A DNA stretch of 64,000 bases from Sodiomyces alkalinus F11 (Eukaryota > Ascomycota > Sordariomycetes > Glomerellales > Plectosphaerellaceae). The stretch covers positions 3,652,483-3,716,482 of the forward strand of contig NW_021167081.1 in assembly GCF_003711515.1 (NCBI RefSeq). The letters are read 5' to 3'. The stretch's first letter is position 1. Every line of letters begins with the position of its first letter. Position numbers and translations under genes: made by a program. This document shows, one piece after another, positions 13,001 through 23,070 of this stretch. Below the pieces are notes generated by a model. That model was not told where the DNA came from. It made no database searches and was given only the letters and a program-made list of their open reading frames with translations.

Positions 13001-13765
13001 GGTAGAGGCTATCCGCGATTAGGAACTCCCTAATAGTATTAAGAAGATATAGATCTTCCTGGGTTTTACGGGTTTCTATAGGCGTTTTATCCGGAACTAC
13101 TCTAAGGTGGCTGCCCCCCTTATAGACTATTTAAAAGGGGGCTATACTAGGGTCCTTATACTATCCCTATAGGGCTAGTTAGCGCTTAAGGAAATAAAGC
13201 TGCTATTTTAGAAAGCGCCCGTGTTATAGTATTTTAATCCCGCTCTGCTAATACGTATTAAGCCTAACGCCTCTGCTTTCGTAATTAGGGCCGTTATTAG
13301 TTAGCTCGAGTATAGGCTATAGAGGCCGGTTACGTTTATATTCTATAAGCTCCGCGGCGCCGAGCTTAACTATAGCACGCGGGATTCGGAGTTTATAGCT
13401 ATTATCGAGTCTTTCCGTATATAGCGTTACTATATTACCTATAGTCAGAGCCCTGTGGTTATTCTAACGGACTACCTAAACTATCGTTACCTATTAGATA
13501 AGCCGAAACTTAAGGGGTAACACGCCTAATAGCTTAAGGAGCTCGCCCTGTTTCATTTTTAAGATTCGGTACCGCCCGGGGATATTAAACCCCGCGGATA
13601 GGTTATTAAGGAAGCCCTAATATACGCCCTATAAGCGCGCCCTGGTTACTAGCCGGGCTAAGGCGGCAGAGTATTTTTCGAAGCGTTTTATTATAGGGTA
13701 TATCGAGAACTAGCGTAGTTCCTATAATACCCCCGGTTCTGATTTCCCCACTCCTAATTACCCCG
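10031..13765 (+). mobile_element. Ty3/gypsy retrotransposon relic (gag, RT, RNase H)
   Basis: A gag-like region (about 10440-11250) leads into a Pro/Ala-rich linker (11350-11440, S-A-P-A-P-T-P-type repeats). That linker also creates long open frames on both strands, which are not genes. Reverse transcriptase is clear: T-K-L-D-L-K-D-I-Y-Y-R-L from 12618, the YLDD box as Y-L-D-N-I-L-I-Y-S-K at 12813-12842 (second Asp to Asn), and [13 protein letters not shown] near 13060-13098. RNase H follows with V-I-L-T-D-Y near 13460. The copy stops soon after RNase H near 13.7 kb, so integrase and the 3' LTR are absent. Dense Gln/Trp stops show RIP. The order gag-RT-RNase H and the block spellings fit Metaviridae. 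Confidence 0.8.
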
Positions 13766-16250
13766 CCTTGTTAGAAGTAGTAGTAGTAGTAGTATTATTT
13801 AACGTCGGGGAATCTCTAAGAAGAGTAAAGGACGCCTAACGCGTCCGTCTTCGCTAAATAATAGATATAGTGCGCCTATAGTGCAGCTAAACAGAGATTA
13901 TATAAAGAACGTAAAGAAAGCCTAGTAAGAATAGTACTATATAGATATAAGGGATATATATAAGGCGAGCGGGGTTAGGGGGGAGTAATATAGTAAAGGT
14001 AATTCTAGGGCCGCGGAGTGTTAAACGCTTACTACTCTTATTTTAGTGGTGTTCTCGGCTTAAAGAGCCCTAAGACTGCGTCGCCTGTATAGGGTCGGTC
14101 GCTTACCCGAGCTTACGGACGGCCCTAATCTATATTATTAGAGGAAGGTAAGATTAAAGTCCCTAGTAACCGTTCCTAGTAGACGATATCTAATATCGTG
14201 ATTATACTTTAGAGGTAAGAGGGGTGATATTTATAGGTTATTGCCTCGGGAGGGGAAACCGGGGACAGATTCTTTCGAAGAAGCGTGTTTTTAATATATA
14301 ATCAGTGTATAATGGCTATTCGAGCCTGAGTTATTACGATATATATGATCGGCGGCCTATCCACGGGATAGTCCTACCCTTTGCCTTTCTGCAGAATAGG
14401 GGATAGGCTAGTGTCTTACTATTCTTATATAAGCAGGTTATATATATATCCATATAGTCGAAATGGGTATAGTACCGCGCGAAGTCGCTATACCCGTTTT
14501 ACGCTACGAGGAGGTAATAAAGCGTAGGGCGATCTGGAGTAAGGATCTCCCTAGTAGGTTAGAGCGAGGTAGGGAGGTCTAGGTCCTTATAGCTATTAGG
14601 TTTATTTTATAGCTATTAGTCCTAGAATTCTCTCCAGTGGGTTTATTTCGTCGTCCTTCTAGTATAGTAGAAGGTCGGTATAGGTTTATAGTATAGGCGG
14701 ATATATACGTCCTTCTTCGTAAGGTAGTTAGCGAGCTTATTCCCTATAATACCTATATACCCTAGTATCCATAGCACGTAAACGGGGAAGGGGGTCTTAT
14801 TAGCCAGTCTTCTAAAGTCTATAAAGGCTTTTTATAACGATACCGGGGTTAGGGGACTATTAAGCCCCTGTATTATCGCTATATTATTAAGGTAGATGGT
14901 AACCAATTTTATCCGCTTATTCGTTCTCCCGAGTACGGCCTTTAGGCTAGCACGTGCTCTTTCTACTTCCGCGTCGAAGACTTCGGCGTTAGCTAAGGGT
15001 CTATACCCTACGTGTATAAGGTCTAATCCCTTATATATTATATACCCGAAGCCTATCCCTGCTCCGGTACTAGTATCGGTCTATAAGCTATCTAAGAAGA
15101 TAGTAATATTATCCGCTAAGTATAATAAGAACTACTAGTTAAAGTCTTCTATAGCGGTCTCCTTCCCGCTTAGGTAACGGGGGGATATAGGGATTCTGCT
15201 ATAATCTAGGGGTGCGAGAGCGGGGCGGGGTAATACTAGCGTAAGGTATATAGCCTCTATAAGTATAGTTAGGCGGGCGGGGTTCCCTTTATTATTTAGG
15301 GGGTTATAATCTGTGATCCTATAGATTAGGGGGTATCCTTCGTCTAGCATAAAGAGGCGCAGGGCATACCTAGCTCGGACTACGTCTAGGAGCAGGTTTC
15401 CCGGGGGGGTATTTATTTCCCTAAGCATAGCAGGGATCGGTATCGTTTTCTATACCAGTAGGCACCCTTTTAGGGCGAGGTTAACTAAGACTTATATCTT
15501 TAAAACTTGGTCTTAGAGCCCGGTTTAGACTCTCGGGTAAACCCCGTATACTCGCTTAGCCCCGGGGCGGGTCTTACCCGGGTACTATACTTCGGCGCCG
15601 AAAAAGGTCTTCGGGAGTATAATCGTGTGGATGGCCTTCCGTACAGCGGATAGGGGTGCTGTAGAGATAACTCTGTTTAGTCCTCTTATATAGCCGGCCG
15701 TGGAGTATGCCTTAGCCGCTCTTATCTTAATATAGGACTTAAAAGATATAGTTTTATCGAGCTAGATCCTAAGCTAACGTATAGAGAGGCTCGGGGTAAC
15801 CTAGTATATAACGTGGGTGATCGTGGGGAGGTATAACTCCCTACGGCGTAAAAAGTATAATACTTCTATTTTTCCTAGGTTAAAGGAGATCGCGTTATAT
15901 CTCCCCTATTTAATCGTGTTATTAAGCAGGCCGGTTATTAATACGGTACTATCTCGATAGTATAGCTAAGGGATAGTATCTATAAGACTTATATCCACGA
16001 CCTGGAAGGGCCTATCTAGTAGCAGATATACCTAGAATTAATAGGTTATCGTTATAGTATCGTTATTATATAGCTAAGGGATAGTATCCACGAGACTTAT
16101 ATCCATAACCTAGAAGGGCCTATCTAGTAGTAGATACACCTAGAATTCATAGGTTATCGTTATAGTATCGTTATTATCTAGCTAAAGGATAGTAACCCCG
16201 AGGGATATCGCTACGACCTAGAAGAGCCAAGGCTATATCTAGATTCCTAG
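13766..16250 (-). mobile_element. LINE relic D (RT C-terminal half + RNase H), minus strand
   Basis: Reading the minus strand downward, the RT palm and thumb lie at about 15400-16240, with S-T-V-L-I-T-G after the palm box and the fungal LINE block F-F-G-A-E-V near 15590. An open stretch at 15135-15428 carries the L-L-L-D-V-V-R-A-R-Y-A-L-R-L connector typical of these proteins. RNase H is at about 14580-15130, with a G-Y-I-G-N-K-L-A-N-Y end block that corresponds to H-V-G-I-x-G-N-E-x-A-D. A short AGT triplet run at 13777-13795 (ACT on the minus strand) may be its 3' tail. The palm region is tandemly duplicated (separate entry). The endonuclease is missing. Confidence 0.7.
15964..16240 (-). repeat. 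108-bp tandem duplication inside the LINE D reverse transcriptase
   Basis: The phrase AGCTAAGGGATAGTAT starts at 15964, recurs at 16072, and appears as AGCTAAAGGATAGTAA at 16180. That gives a period of exactly 108 bases over about 2.5 copies. Units 1 and 2 agree over nearly their whole length and differ mainly by C/T and G/A. Since 108 is 36 codons the frame is kept; each unit junction repeats a Y-N-N-D-T palm-like motif on the minus strand. Confidence 0.85.
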
Positions 16251-16970
16251 ATATTAGGCTATAAGAGGTTAAAGGTAGAACCACTAGGAGTTAATAGGAG
16301 GTTAAGGTATAAGATATTAGGTATAATAAGATTCCCTTTTATCGGTTTTGGAAAATAGTTAATGAGACCGTTATATTGAAGTGTTTTTATACCTTATAGA
16401 CTATTATTTAGGCTATTATTTTTAACACTTTTTAACTATAAGGCTTTAACGCCTTTAACGCCGTTAATTAATATCTAGACTTATTTTACCCTAGGGCTTT
16501 AATTCGATGTGCAGAATAGTTAGAATTAATCCTACTATTCTAGTAGGGTATATTAGATACCACTAGCCACCTTATCGAGGCATGATAAACCATATTATAT
16601 CAGACGTGTAGAGTACCTCGGTCCCATATAGCCAACCTTATTTCCCCTGCTTTTTCCCTATAGTTAGATATCCCCACGAAGTATCTTAGACTTCACTTAG
16701 ATAAATACACACATAATTCCGCGTACCTTATTTGTGTTCTGACACCTCGATAAGGTGGCTGTGGACATCTAATACATCCTCTCCTCAGCACTCAACGAAG
16801 TGCTCTCCAGTAAACATCTTACAGCAACCGGCTTTCAAACGTCTTCAGAAGGCTGGCTTCCTTGACCTACGATCGGTTCTTTTTCAATCTCGCTCAGATC
16901 CCGACCTCCTGGGCAGTTCAAGCCCTCTACACTACCGAAAGGTGTGCGCAGGGTCTGAGCTATTAACACG
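16251..16970. other. Left border of the gene island and VMA5 5' flank
   Basis: Up to about 16.5 kb the DNA still has the TA-rich, CA-poor look of the transposon block. From roughly 16.55 kb CA and TG become common, and ordinary mixed sequence leads into VMA5. The upstream region of VMA5 (promoter and 5' UTR) must lie at 16.6-16.97 kb. No clear TATA box or known factor site was identified. An open frame at 16732-17061 overlaps VMA5 exon 1 in another frame and has no motif. Confidence 0.5.
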
Positions 16971-18430
16971 ATGCCCGCCAAATACATACTCGTATCACTG
17001 CCTCTTGGCATCTTCGACTCGCATAACCAAGACGAAGCACTCTCAGCTCTGTCCGCAGTGATCTCTGTCGACAATGGCATCACTCGGCCTTTTCCACTTC
17101 CGCATTTCAAGATTGGGACTCTAGATGCGCTTGTTCAGCAAGCTGATGATCTTGCAAAGCTTGAGGCTGCCTGTGAATCTGTCGTAGCGAAGATCGCAGA
17201 ATCCTTGCAAACGCTTATGGGCGGAGATGAGGACAGGATCAATCAGCAAAAGATGGTGAATGATAGTAAGGAGATAGCAGCACTTTCCCACCATCACCAT
17301 GTCGCCTTTGTTCATTCGAGATTACAGAGTGGCTGACCTGGCATGTCTAATTAGAACCCATTGACCATTATCTCAGCTCGTTCTCCTGGAACAAGCTAAG
17401 ATATCGGGCCGACAAGCCACTTGGAGAATTAGTCGATATGCTTCAGAAGGTTTCTTTCCCCCCTCTTTGTCGCTATTTCTAGCTATACAAACATTCAGAG
17501 CCCTAACCTGCTTCTCAAGGAGCTCATTACCGTTGACAACGATGTTAAGGCAAAGTTGAACCAGTACAATTTAGTCAAGAACAACCTCATTGCCCTGCAG
17601 CGTAAACAAACGTGAGCCGTTCAACTGCAATACTTGCCGATACTCACCATCTAACTCATACATTCACATTTCAGTGGCAACCTGTCTACGAAATCACTGA
17701 CGTCTGTCGTCGATCCAACGTTGCTTGTTCAGGACTCGGAGTACCTTGAGACACATCTGATCGCAGTGCCCGTCAATGAAAAGAAAGACTTTCTGAAGAG
17801 CTACGAGACTCTGGCCCCCATGGTAGTGCCGCGCTCGTCCGTACAGGTCGCGCAAGACGACGAGTTCATCCTGTTTGCTGTCACGACGTTCAAGAAGACC
17901 AGCGCACAGTTTCTCCAAAAATGCCGAGAACAAAAGTGGACACCCCGACAATACAAGCATGTCCAGGGTGGCAGAGAGGAAGAACAACAAGAACTGGATC
18001 GAGTGGCACAAGAGGAAAAGAAGATTTGGGTGGAGATTCTCCGATTAAGCCGGACAGGGTGGAGCGAGAGCGTCATGATTTGGCTACACGTTCTTACGCT
18101 ACGCGTATTTGTCGAGGCTGTCCTCCGCTACGGTCTACCGCTGGACTATGTCTCTGCTTTGGTCAAGGTGAGTCTGACCCCCGTGGCCCAGGCCAGGCGC
18201 GGCAACTAATAGATTTTGCTTAGACAACTCCGAAGCAAGCCAGCAAGGTCAGGAGTGCCCTCGACTCTCAATACTCGTATCTCGGAGGTAATGCGTTCGG
18301 CAGGGATAAGCGTGGCAGGATGACCAAAGACGATGCCACTCTAACCTCGGAGTTGGCAGCGGCAGGGGTTGGAGGTGCCGAAGGCAGTGAATACACGGCG
18401 TATGTGTATTACGAGTTTGTCTTCCCCTAA
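16971..18430 (+). CDS. VMA5: V-type proton ATPase subunit C (five exons)
   Basis: Subunit C of the vacuolar H+-ATPase is a V1 stalk protein that binds the EG heterodimers and the Vo a-subunit, and controls reversible V1-Vo assembly. The exons I read are 16971-17265, 17355-17449, 17520-17611, 17675-18167 and 18224-18430, with GT-AG introns of 89, 70, 63 and 56 bp (donors GTAAGG, GTTTCT, GTGAGC, GTGAGT; CTAAC/CTAAT boxes near several acceptors). They give 1182 nt, 393 residues, close to the family's usual 385-395. The protein opens M-P-A-K-Y-I-L-V-S-L-P and contains F-K-I-G-T-L-D-A-L-V near residue 46, S-F-S-W-N-K-L-R-Y-R near 110, R-K-Q-T-G-N-L-S near 158, and ends N-A-F-G-R-D-K ... Y-T-A-Y-V-Y-Y-E-F. 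These are subunit C hallmarks. All reading phases match across the junctions, so the gene looks intact. It converges on the APS kinase gene 213 bp downstream. The splice model is inferred from motifs, not from transcripts. Confidence 0.95.
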
Positions 18431-18643
18431 TCGCTCTTGCGTCAATTAGATGACCATTTATGCCTTGGTATCACGATAGCCAGGAGACTGGTGGGTGTCC
18501 CATGCCGTAATGAAAAGATATCACATTTGGCCTCATGGCGTTCAATCGCATCCCCCAACGAGTATGTCTAGTTCCCCAAATAGAACGTCCTGTTCTACAG
18601 AGGATTCTAAAACTATAGAGTCCGCATCGAAGCGGACGGCTTC
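18431..18643. other. Convergent 3' intergenic spacer
   Basis: This 213-bp spacer separates the stop codons of VMA5 and the APS kinase gene, so it must hold both 3' UTRs and polyadenylation sites. An open frame at 18471-18713 on the minus strand runs into the APS kinase 3' end out of frame and is not supported. No other structure was seen. Confidence 0.6.
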
Positions 18644-19579
18644 TTAGGACGCTTTCTGGGTGGGGGGTAGCAGGCCTCGGGCGGACAACCAATCTGTGAT
18701 CTGGGCGACACACTCTTCAACCGATGACTCGTGGGTCCTAATCCGCATCTCGGGATCTATGGGTTCTTCATAGGGAGCGGAGATTCCGGTGAAGTCCTTG
18801 ATTTCCCCTGCCCTGGCCTTCTTATACAATCCTTTCGGATCACGCTGTTCGGCAACTTCGAGCGGAACATCCACGAAGACTTCAATGAACGGGATGGAAT
18901 CGTCGCCATTAGCAGTTGCTTGGCTATGCAGCTCACGTGCGATTTGTCGATCGGCACGATATGGGGAAATGAATGAAGTTATAGCAATGGTGGACGAGTC
19001 TGCAAACAACTTTGCGACCTGGAGGTATGTCAGAAAGAAATTGAAATGTCTAGGTAGTATGACTCCGGCTCGGCAGCAAGCAAAGAGCTTATTCCTCACC
19101 TCTGCGATGCGACGGATGTTCTCGTTTCGATCCTTCTCTGAGAACCCAAGGTCTTTGTTGAGGCCGAAGCGGACATTATCGCCGTCCAGTCGATATGCCG
19201 AAAGACCGAGGTGGAGAAGATGCTGCTCTAAGGCAGTAGCCACAGTGCTCTTTCCGGAGGCGGAGAGCCCGGTAAGCCAAATTGTGAAGCCGCGCTGGCC
19301 GCGGAGTTGGTTGCGCTCATGGCGTGACAATGATGGGTGCCAGGTGATATTACTTGATCATCATATACATGTTAACCAAACGTCTCTTTAAATGTCATCT
19401 TCCAATAGGAGCCGAAGGTAGGAGAATGGAGTGGCGCAACAGGGCAAGTGAGAAGGACAACTAAAGAGGCAAGAGGGGAGCTCGGAAAGGGTAGAGAGGG
19501 GCATTCAGGCCAGGGCGCAAAGAGAGGGGTTCAGATTCAGACGGGGGGTTTCGTGGTTTGATAATACATACGTAGCCAT
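18644..19579 (-). CDS. MET14: Adenylyl-sulfate (APS) kinase, three exons with an 8-nt first exon
   Basis: APS kinase (EC 2.7.1.25) phosphorylates adenylyl-sulfate to PAPS in sulfate assimilation. The minus-strand exons I read are 19579-19572, 19352-19100 and 19018-18644, giving 636 nt and 211 residues, the normal size. The tiny first exon encodes M-A plus two bases of Thr, followed by a GTATGT donor. Intron 1 is 219 bp and ends TCAAG, with a GTTAAC branch-like box. Joining gives M-A-T-N-I-T-W-H-P-S, the conserved fungal N-terminus, and an in-frame stop just upstream of exon 2 rules out a start there. Intron 2 (81 bp) is itself open in frame and would insert 27 residues if kept. The P-loop G-L-S-A-S-G-K-S-T is at about residues 31-39; [18 protein letters not shown] and [17 protein letters not shown] follow. 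All key residues are present. Confidence 0.94.
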
Positions 19580-20043
19580 CGTTAGACCTCTGAGTTGTCT
19601 CAGCTAAGAACCTTGGAACTTTGAAATAAGACGGGCGGATGACCACAACCAAATACGATCTACTCCAAGTTATCGACAGAATAGAATCCCAGAGCGTAAT
19701 TATTATCCAGCGACTGGAGAACTTTCGAGTGATACTGAGTCATACAGTACCACCGATAATCGGCCTGGTTGGAATGGTGGAATATGAGCGGGCGGCACAT
19801 CACCTAATTGGTTGGCCAGCCACTAAACATTGGTAAGTCCCATCCGCGGCAACGGTCGCAAAAAGCTGTCTCATCCGAGGGAAGCCGGCTATATACTAAA
19901 TACGATCTGTGGGCGAGGGCCCATGATAAATATAAGGTGCAGAACCAACGGTTCGACGCGATACCCAGGCCATGTAGTAACATGTTAGGTGATTTAATAG
20001 TTTAGCACGCATCTACTCTGAACATATGAGCGCTTTCTTCAAC
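19580..20043. other. Intergenic region: APS kinase 5' flank and thioesterase 3' flank
   Basis: Both neighbouring genes are on the minus strand, so this interval should hold the APS kinase promoter and the thioesterase terminator. Two short plus-strand open frames (19639-19836 and 19808-20005) show no motif, and their codon use is unremarkable. I do not call them genes. No sulfur-regulator site could be named with confidence. Confidence 0.5.
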
Positions 20044-21082
20044 TCATGTACAATCGTGATAGCAACTAAATAATAAAGCAGTCAGCGCATGGAAAATCAA
20101 AGCCGCTACGAGTGAAAATGGGGCAGTGTGAGTGATTGGCCATACCATAGCAAGTCTTGACTTGGGCGACACAAAGAGACCGGACGCCTCGGCCAGGATA
20201 GTGGGTTGTTCACCCTCATCAACCAGAGTTTCTATCCGACCCTCTACCCATGCCTTCCGTCCTTCGACTTGTTTCGTCTCAGCCCGTAGCACCACAAATG
20301 AGCCCGCTGGCGTCGGCTTCCTATAATTCACCTCCAGCTTGGCTGTCACTGCAATTTTATTGGGGAGCGCATCGAAGCAGCATCTCGCCAACCCCTCATC
20401 CAGCAGCGTGGCCAGCAAGCCGCCATGGACAATGCCAGGATGACCGCACAAGTCGGTTCCTAGGTGTAGGATAGTCACGAGAGACTTGCCACCGTTTTCG
20501 GTCCACGAGAAAGGCGGAACCGTGAGGCGACCAGGTCCCAAAAGGATTCCAGCAGTGAGGTTTCTCTGACGAAACGCTTCAGGAAACTTCATGTGCGGTC
20601 GGGATTCCGTTAGATCCGACCGCTTCCGCAGTTCCGCCACCAGAGGATGGTTGTTGATCTTGGCCTCTACTGAGGCCGCTTCTTGGTTTGTTGGAGCGTA
20701 TGCACGAACGGTCTCCTCATCGGATCGAGGCTGAAGGGCACTGAGGATGCCAGAGAGCGCAGGTGCAGTACCGACAAAGAAGCCGAGCCCTGCACACCCA
20801 AGGCCAACAAGCGTTAAACCCAGAGATCTTCGCAGGCGAGATTGTGGGTTCGCTGACGGCGCATGCGTGGGGCCTATTTACGGTGTCAAACAATGGCGTT
20901 AGCTCACCAAGCAAGCAAGGGGATCGAGGGGGAGGCCAATGTTGCCGACCTGTGGTGAATGACCGATGATATCGGGCGAGCCTCGGCTGCCGGCAGCGAC
21001 GCACTCGGGAGAGACTTGAAGCCAGTCGGATACTTCCTTCTGGCCGTAGGAGCGCCGACGGGGTCAACGAGGCAGTGACCAT
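20044..21082 (-). CDS. Hotdog-fold (PaaI/4HBT-type) thioesterase, probably mitochondrial, two exons
   Basis: This is likely an acyl-CoA thioesterase of the fungal mitochondrial group related to yeast Fmp10 (family placement by pattern only). The minus-strand exons I read are 21082-20908 and 20852-20044, with a 55-bp intron (donor GTGAGC, GCTAAC box, acceptor CAG), giving 984 nt and 327 residues. A nearer TAG acceptor would make a 34-bp intron, too short, and also keeps the frame. The first 60 residues are rich in Arg and Ser and poor in acids, like a mitochondrial presequence. Residues about 69-89 (L-G-L-T-L-V-G-L-G-C-A-G-L-G-F-F-V-G) form one membrane segment. The catalytic hotdog block H-P-G-I-V-H-G-G-L-L-A-T-L-L-D-E spans about residues 196-211, followed by V-N-Y-R-K-P-T-P. 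The last 25-35 residues look unlike the family, so a 40-bp intron near 20140-20100 or a neutral extension is possible. Confidence 0.85.
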
Positions 21083-21265
21083 AGTTTCGGAGGGCCACGG
21101 CTACCAGCTTAACCACCTAGCTGGTTGTAGCTGCAACACGCGGTAGGTAGTTGTTGGACGACGGAGGTTTGCCGGATAAGAGGCTGTTGTAAGCAAAAAA
21201 ACCAATCTTATCAAAGGTCTATTATATTAAGTAGTATTAAAACTCGTATATAAATAAAGAGGACA
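21083..21265. other. Right border of the gene island
   Basis: Ordinary mixed sequence with CA and TG continues to about 21200 and should contain the thioesterase promoter. From about 21210 the sequence becomes TA-rich with almost no CA, which marks the return of RIP-mutated transposon DNA. Confidence 0.55.
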
Positions 21266-22036
21266 TATATAAATTAATTTTTATTATTATATTTCTTGCT
21301 CCGCTATCCTATTCAATCTATAGAAGCCTGGGTAGGCTATACGGTCCTTCTCGGGTGTCTATAAAGGGGAAAACCCGGGGCAAAACCTCTATACTCTTCC
21401 TTAGTTAAGAGTAGTGCTATTATAGGGCCGGTATAGCTCTGGTATGCCTTGTCTACGTATCTGGATTATACCTTGAGGCTAGTGGCTAATAGAAAGGGTA
21501 GTAGGCTAGGAGATTAGATTAACCTAGGCTAACCGCTAGTTAGGGAGTAGGAGGCTATATAGGGGCCGCGGTATTACCTTAGTATAGAGGCTAAGGTATA
21601 CTATACTTAGCCTCCTTATATTATGGAGAATATTTCTATTATCCCTTCTATATAATAAAGAGAATAGGTACTATAGGCGCCCCCTACCTTCTTCAGGGTA
21701 AACGACCTACTATATCTAGCGGTAGGCAGAGTAGGATAAGACCCCGCCTATAGGTATAAATAGTATATAGTTAAGATCTATTATAGCCCTTTTTATTGCT
21801 TTTCTCCTTCTTTCCCTTATAACGATATAATCCTTATTATAGGTTATTGTTAGCTATGCTCCCGTTATATTCCTGCGGATATCCTATCTTAGTAGCTTAT
21901 CTAGCTAACCTTAGCTTTTAAAGCTTTTTTTTCTAATTTTATCCATATCTTTAAATCGGTACATAGCCTATAATAGCGGCATTTCAGGGCCGGGATAGGG
22001 GGGGTAAAAGGGATACTAAGATATGGTAATAATTGT
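21266..22036 (-). mobile_element. Truncated LINE C 3' end (copy 2), minus strand
   Basis: Read on the minus strand, this ends GCGGAG followed by a TAA-rich tail (21266-21290). Its bases 21290-21830 match the reverse complement of about 7790-8296 through many shared phrases, such as CTATAGAAGCCT, ACGGTCCTTCT, GGTAGTAGGCTA and TATTATCCCTTCTAT. No coding motif is present, so it is a 5'-truncated copy of the repeated 3' UTR. Confidence 0.65.
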
Positions 22037-22230
22037 AGTTAGTATTATTATTATCTATTTTACTCCGCTATTCTCTTTAATATATAGGAGCTTACCTAGG
22101 CTATATAGTTTTTCTCGGGTAGCTATAGTGAGGAAAACCCGGGGGAAAACCTCTATACTTTTTCTTAGATTTTTATTTATGTATTTATTACGCGCGTATA
22201 GCCCTATAGCGCGGCACCTAGTACCCTAAA
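22037..22230 (-). mobile_element. Truncated LINE C 3' end (copy 3), minus strand
   Basis: A TTA-triplet run at 22039-22060 is followed by CTCCGCTAT, TTTCTCGGGT and GGGGGAAAACCTCTATACT, which repeat the start of the copy at 21290-21412. The match fades after about 22180. The two copies lie head to tail. Confidence 0.55.
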
Positions 22231-23070
22231 GGTAGTAGGCTATTAGAAGCTAAATATAGTAAATGACGGTACTAAATAAAGGAGATCCTCTGTAATAATT
22301 TGCCTAATAGACCTAAAAATAGATAAAAACCAACAATAGAATAACTAGACTGTAGAATCCAAGGGTTGCGCCTTGTACTATTCCGCCAAAGATATTCTAG
22401 TAGCTAAAAGATAGGCCTAGAAGGCCTATATCCCTCTTTTCGTACTAAATAATAGCTGTAGAGATAGTGTTAGGCCTATTCGGGCTTCCCGTAGGGCTTT
22501 TCGTTCGTTTTTATAAAGTTGGCACTTATTCCGACTAGGGTACTATTGCTATTAGCCGGCGCTAGGCGTCCACACTCGCGATCCTTCCCTTTATAGTAGG
22601 TTTAATCTGTTTATAATTATCTATCTGCTATATAACCACGCAATCGTCTTTTTTACCTTTCTAAATATCTATCGATAGATACCGTAGGGGTAGGGGTCGG
22701 GGCTAATCGAACCTAAATTCAGTAGGAGACAACCTAATTCTACCTAGATTATACTCGGGCATAGACGAAGCTATCCGTAGATTATAGGAAGAGCTAGGAC
22801 GGTATACGTAATTACGTTATAGGAAGATAGCTTAATTAACGTTTATAACCAAGGGCAAAAACACGATCCGCATAATGTAAGCTAATCAAACGATTTAAAC
22901 GGATTAAATGGATTGAATAGATTAAACGGAGTAAACGGATTAAACCGATTCAACCGATTAAGCCTACTATAAAGAGAAGGATCTATAAGAAACTAAGTGG
23001 CACGATAGATTAGCACTATATAGGATCGGAGATATACTTAGACCGCCGAGTACTCGGTAATACTAGACTA
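22231..23070. other. Unassigned relic sequence with a 9-bp tandem repeat
   Basis: No protein motif or RNA gene was recognised. Most of it is TA-rich and CA-poor, with a less altered patch near 22340-22390. A nonamer repeat at 22902-22964 is listed separately. Confidence 0.4.
22902..22964. repeat. Nonamer tandem repeat (GATTAAACG-like, 7 units)
   Basis: Seven successive nine-base units of the form GATT(A/C/G)A(A/G)NN fill exactly 63 bases, including GATTAAATG, GATTGAATA, GATTAAACG, GAGTAAACG, GATTAAACC, GATTCAACC and GATTAAGCC. The units still hold CA and TG in places, so part of the variation is not RIP. Confidence 0.8.

Noticed and set aside
16021..16200. Possible CRISPR-like array from regularly spaced repeats
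   Set aside because: The repeats are contiguous with no unique spacers, and the organism is a fungus; it is a simple tandem duplication.
17694..18223. Extra frames over VMA5 exon 4 on both strands
   Set aside because: The exon 4 frame matches subunit C over its whole length; the others are shadows.
18731..19391. Plus-strand frames across the APS kinase gene
   Set aside because: They are antisense shadows of a gene with all catalytic motifs on the minus strand.
19639..20005. Two short frames in the intergenic region
   Set aside because: About 65 codons each, no domain, no splice-site support; kept only as a note in the intergenic entry.
20717..21116. Other frames over the thioesterase first exon
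   Set aside because: Only the frame starting at 21082 joins the hotdog exon through a good intron; the others end in stops.
22340..22395. tRNA-like phrase with GTAGAATCC and TTGTACTATTCCGCC
   Set aside because: No acceptor or T-arm pairing could be found on either strand.
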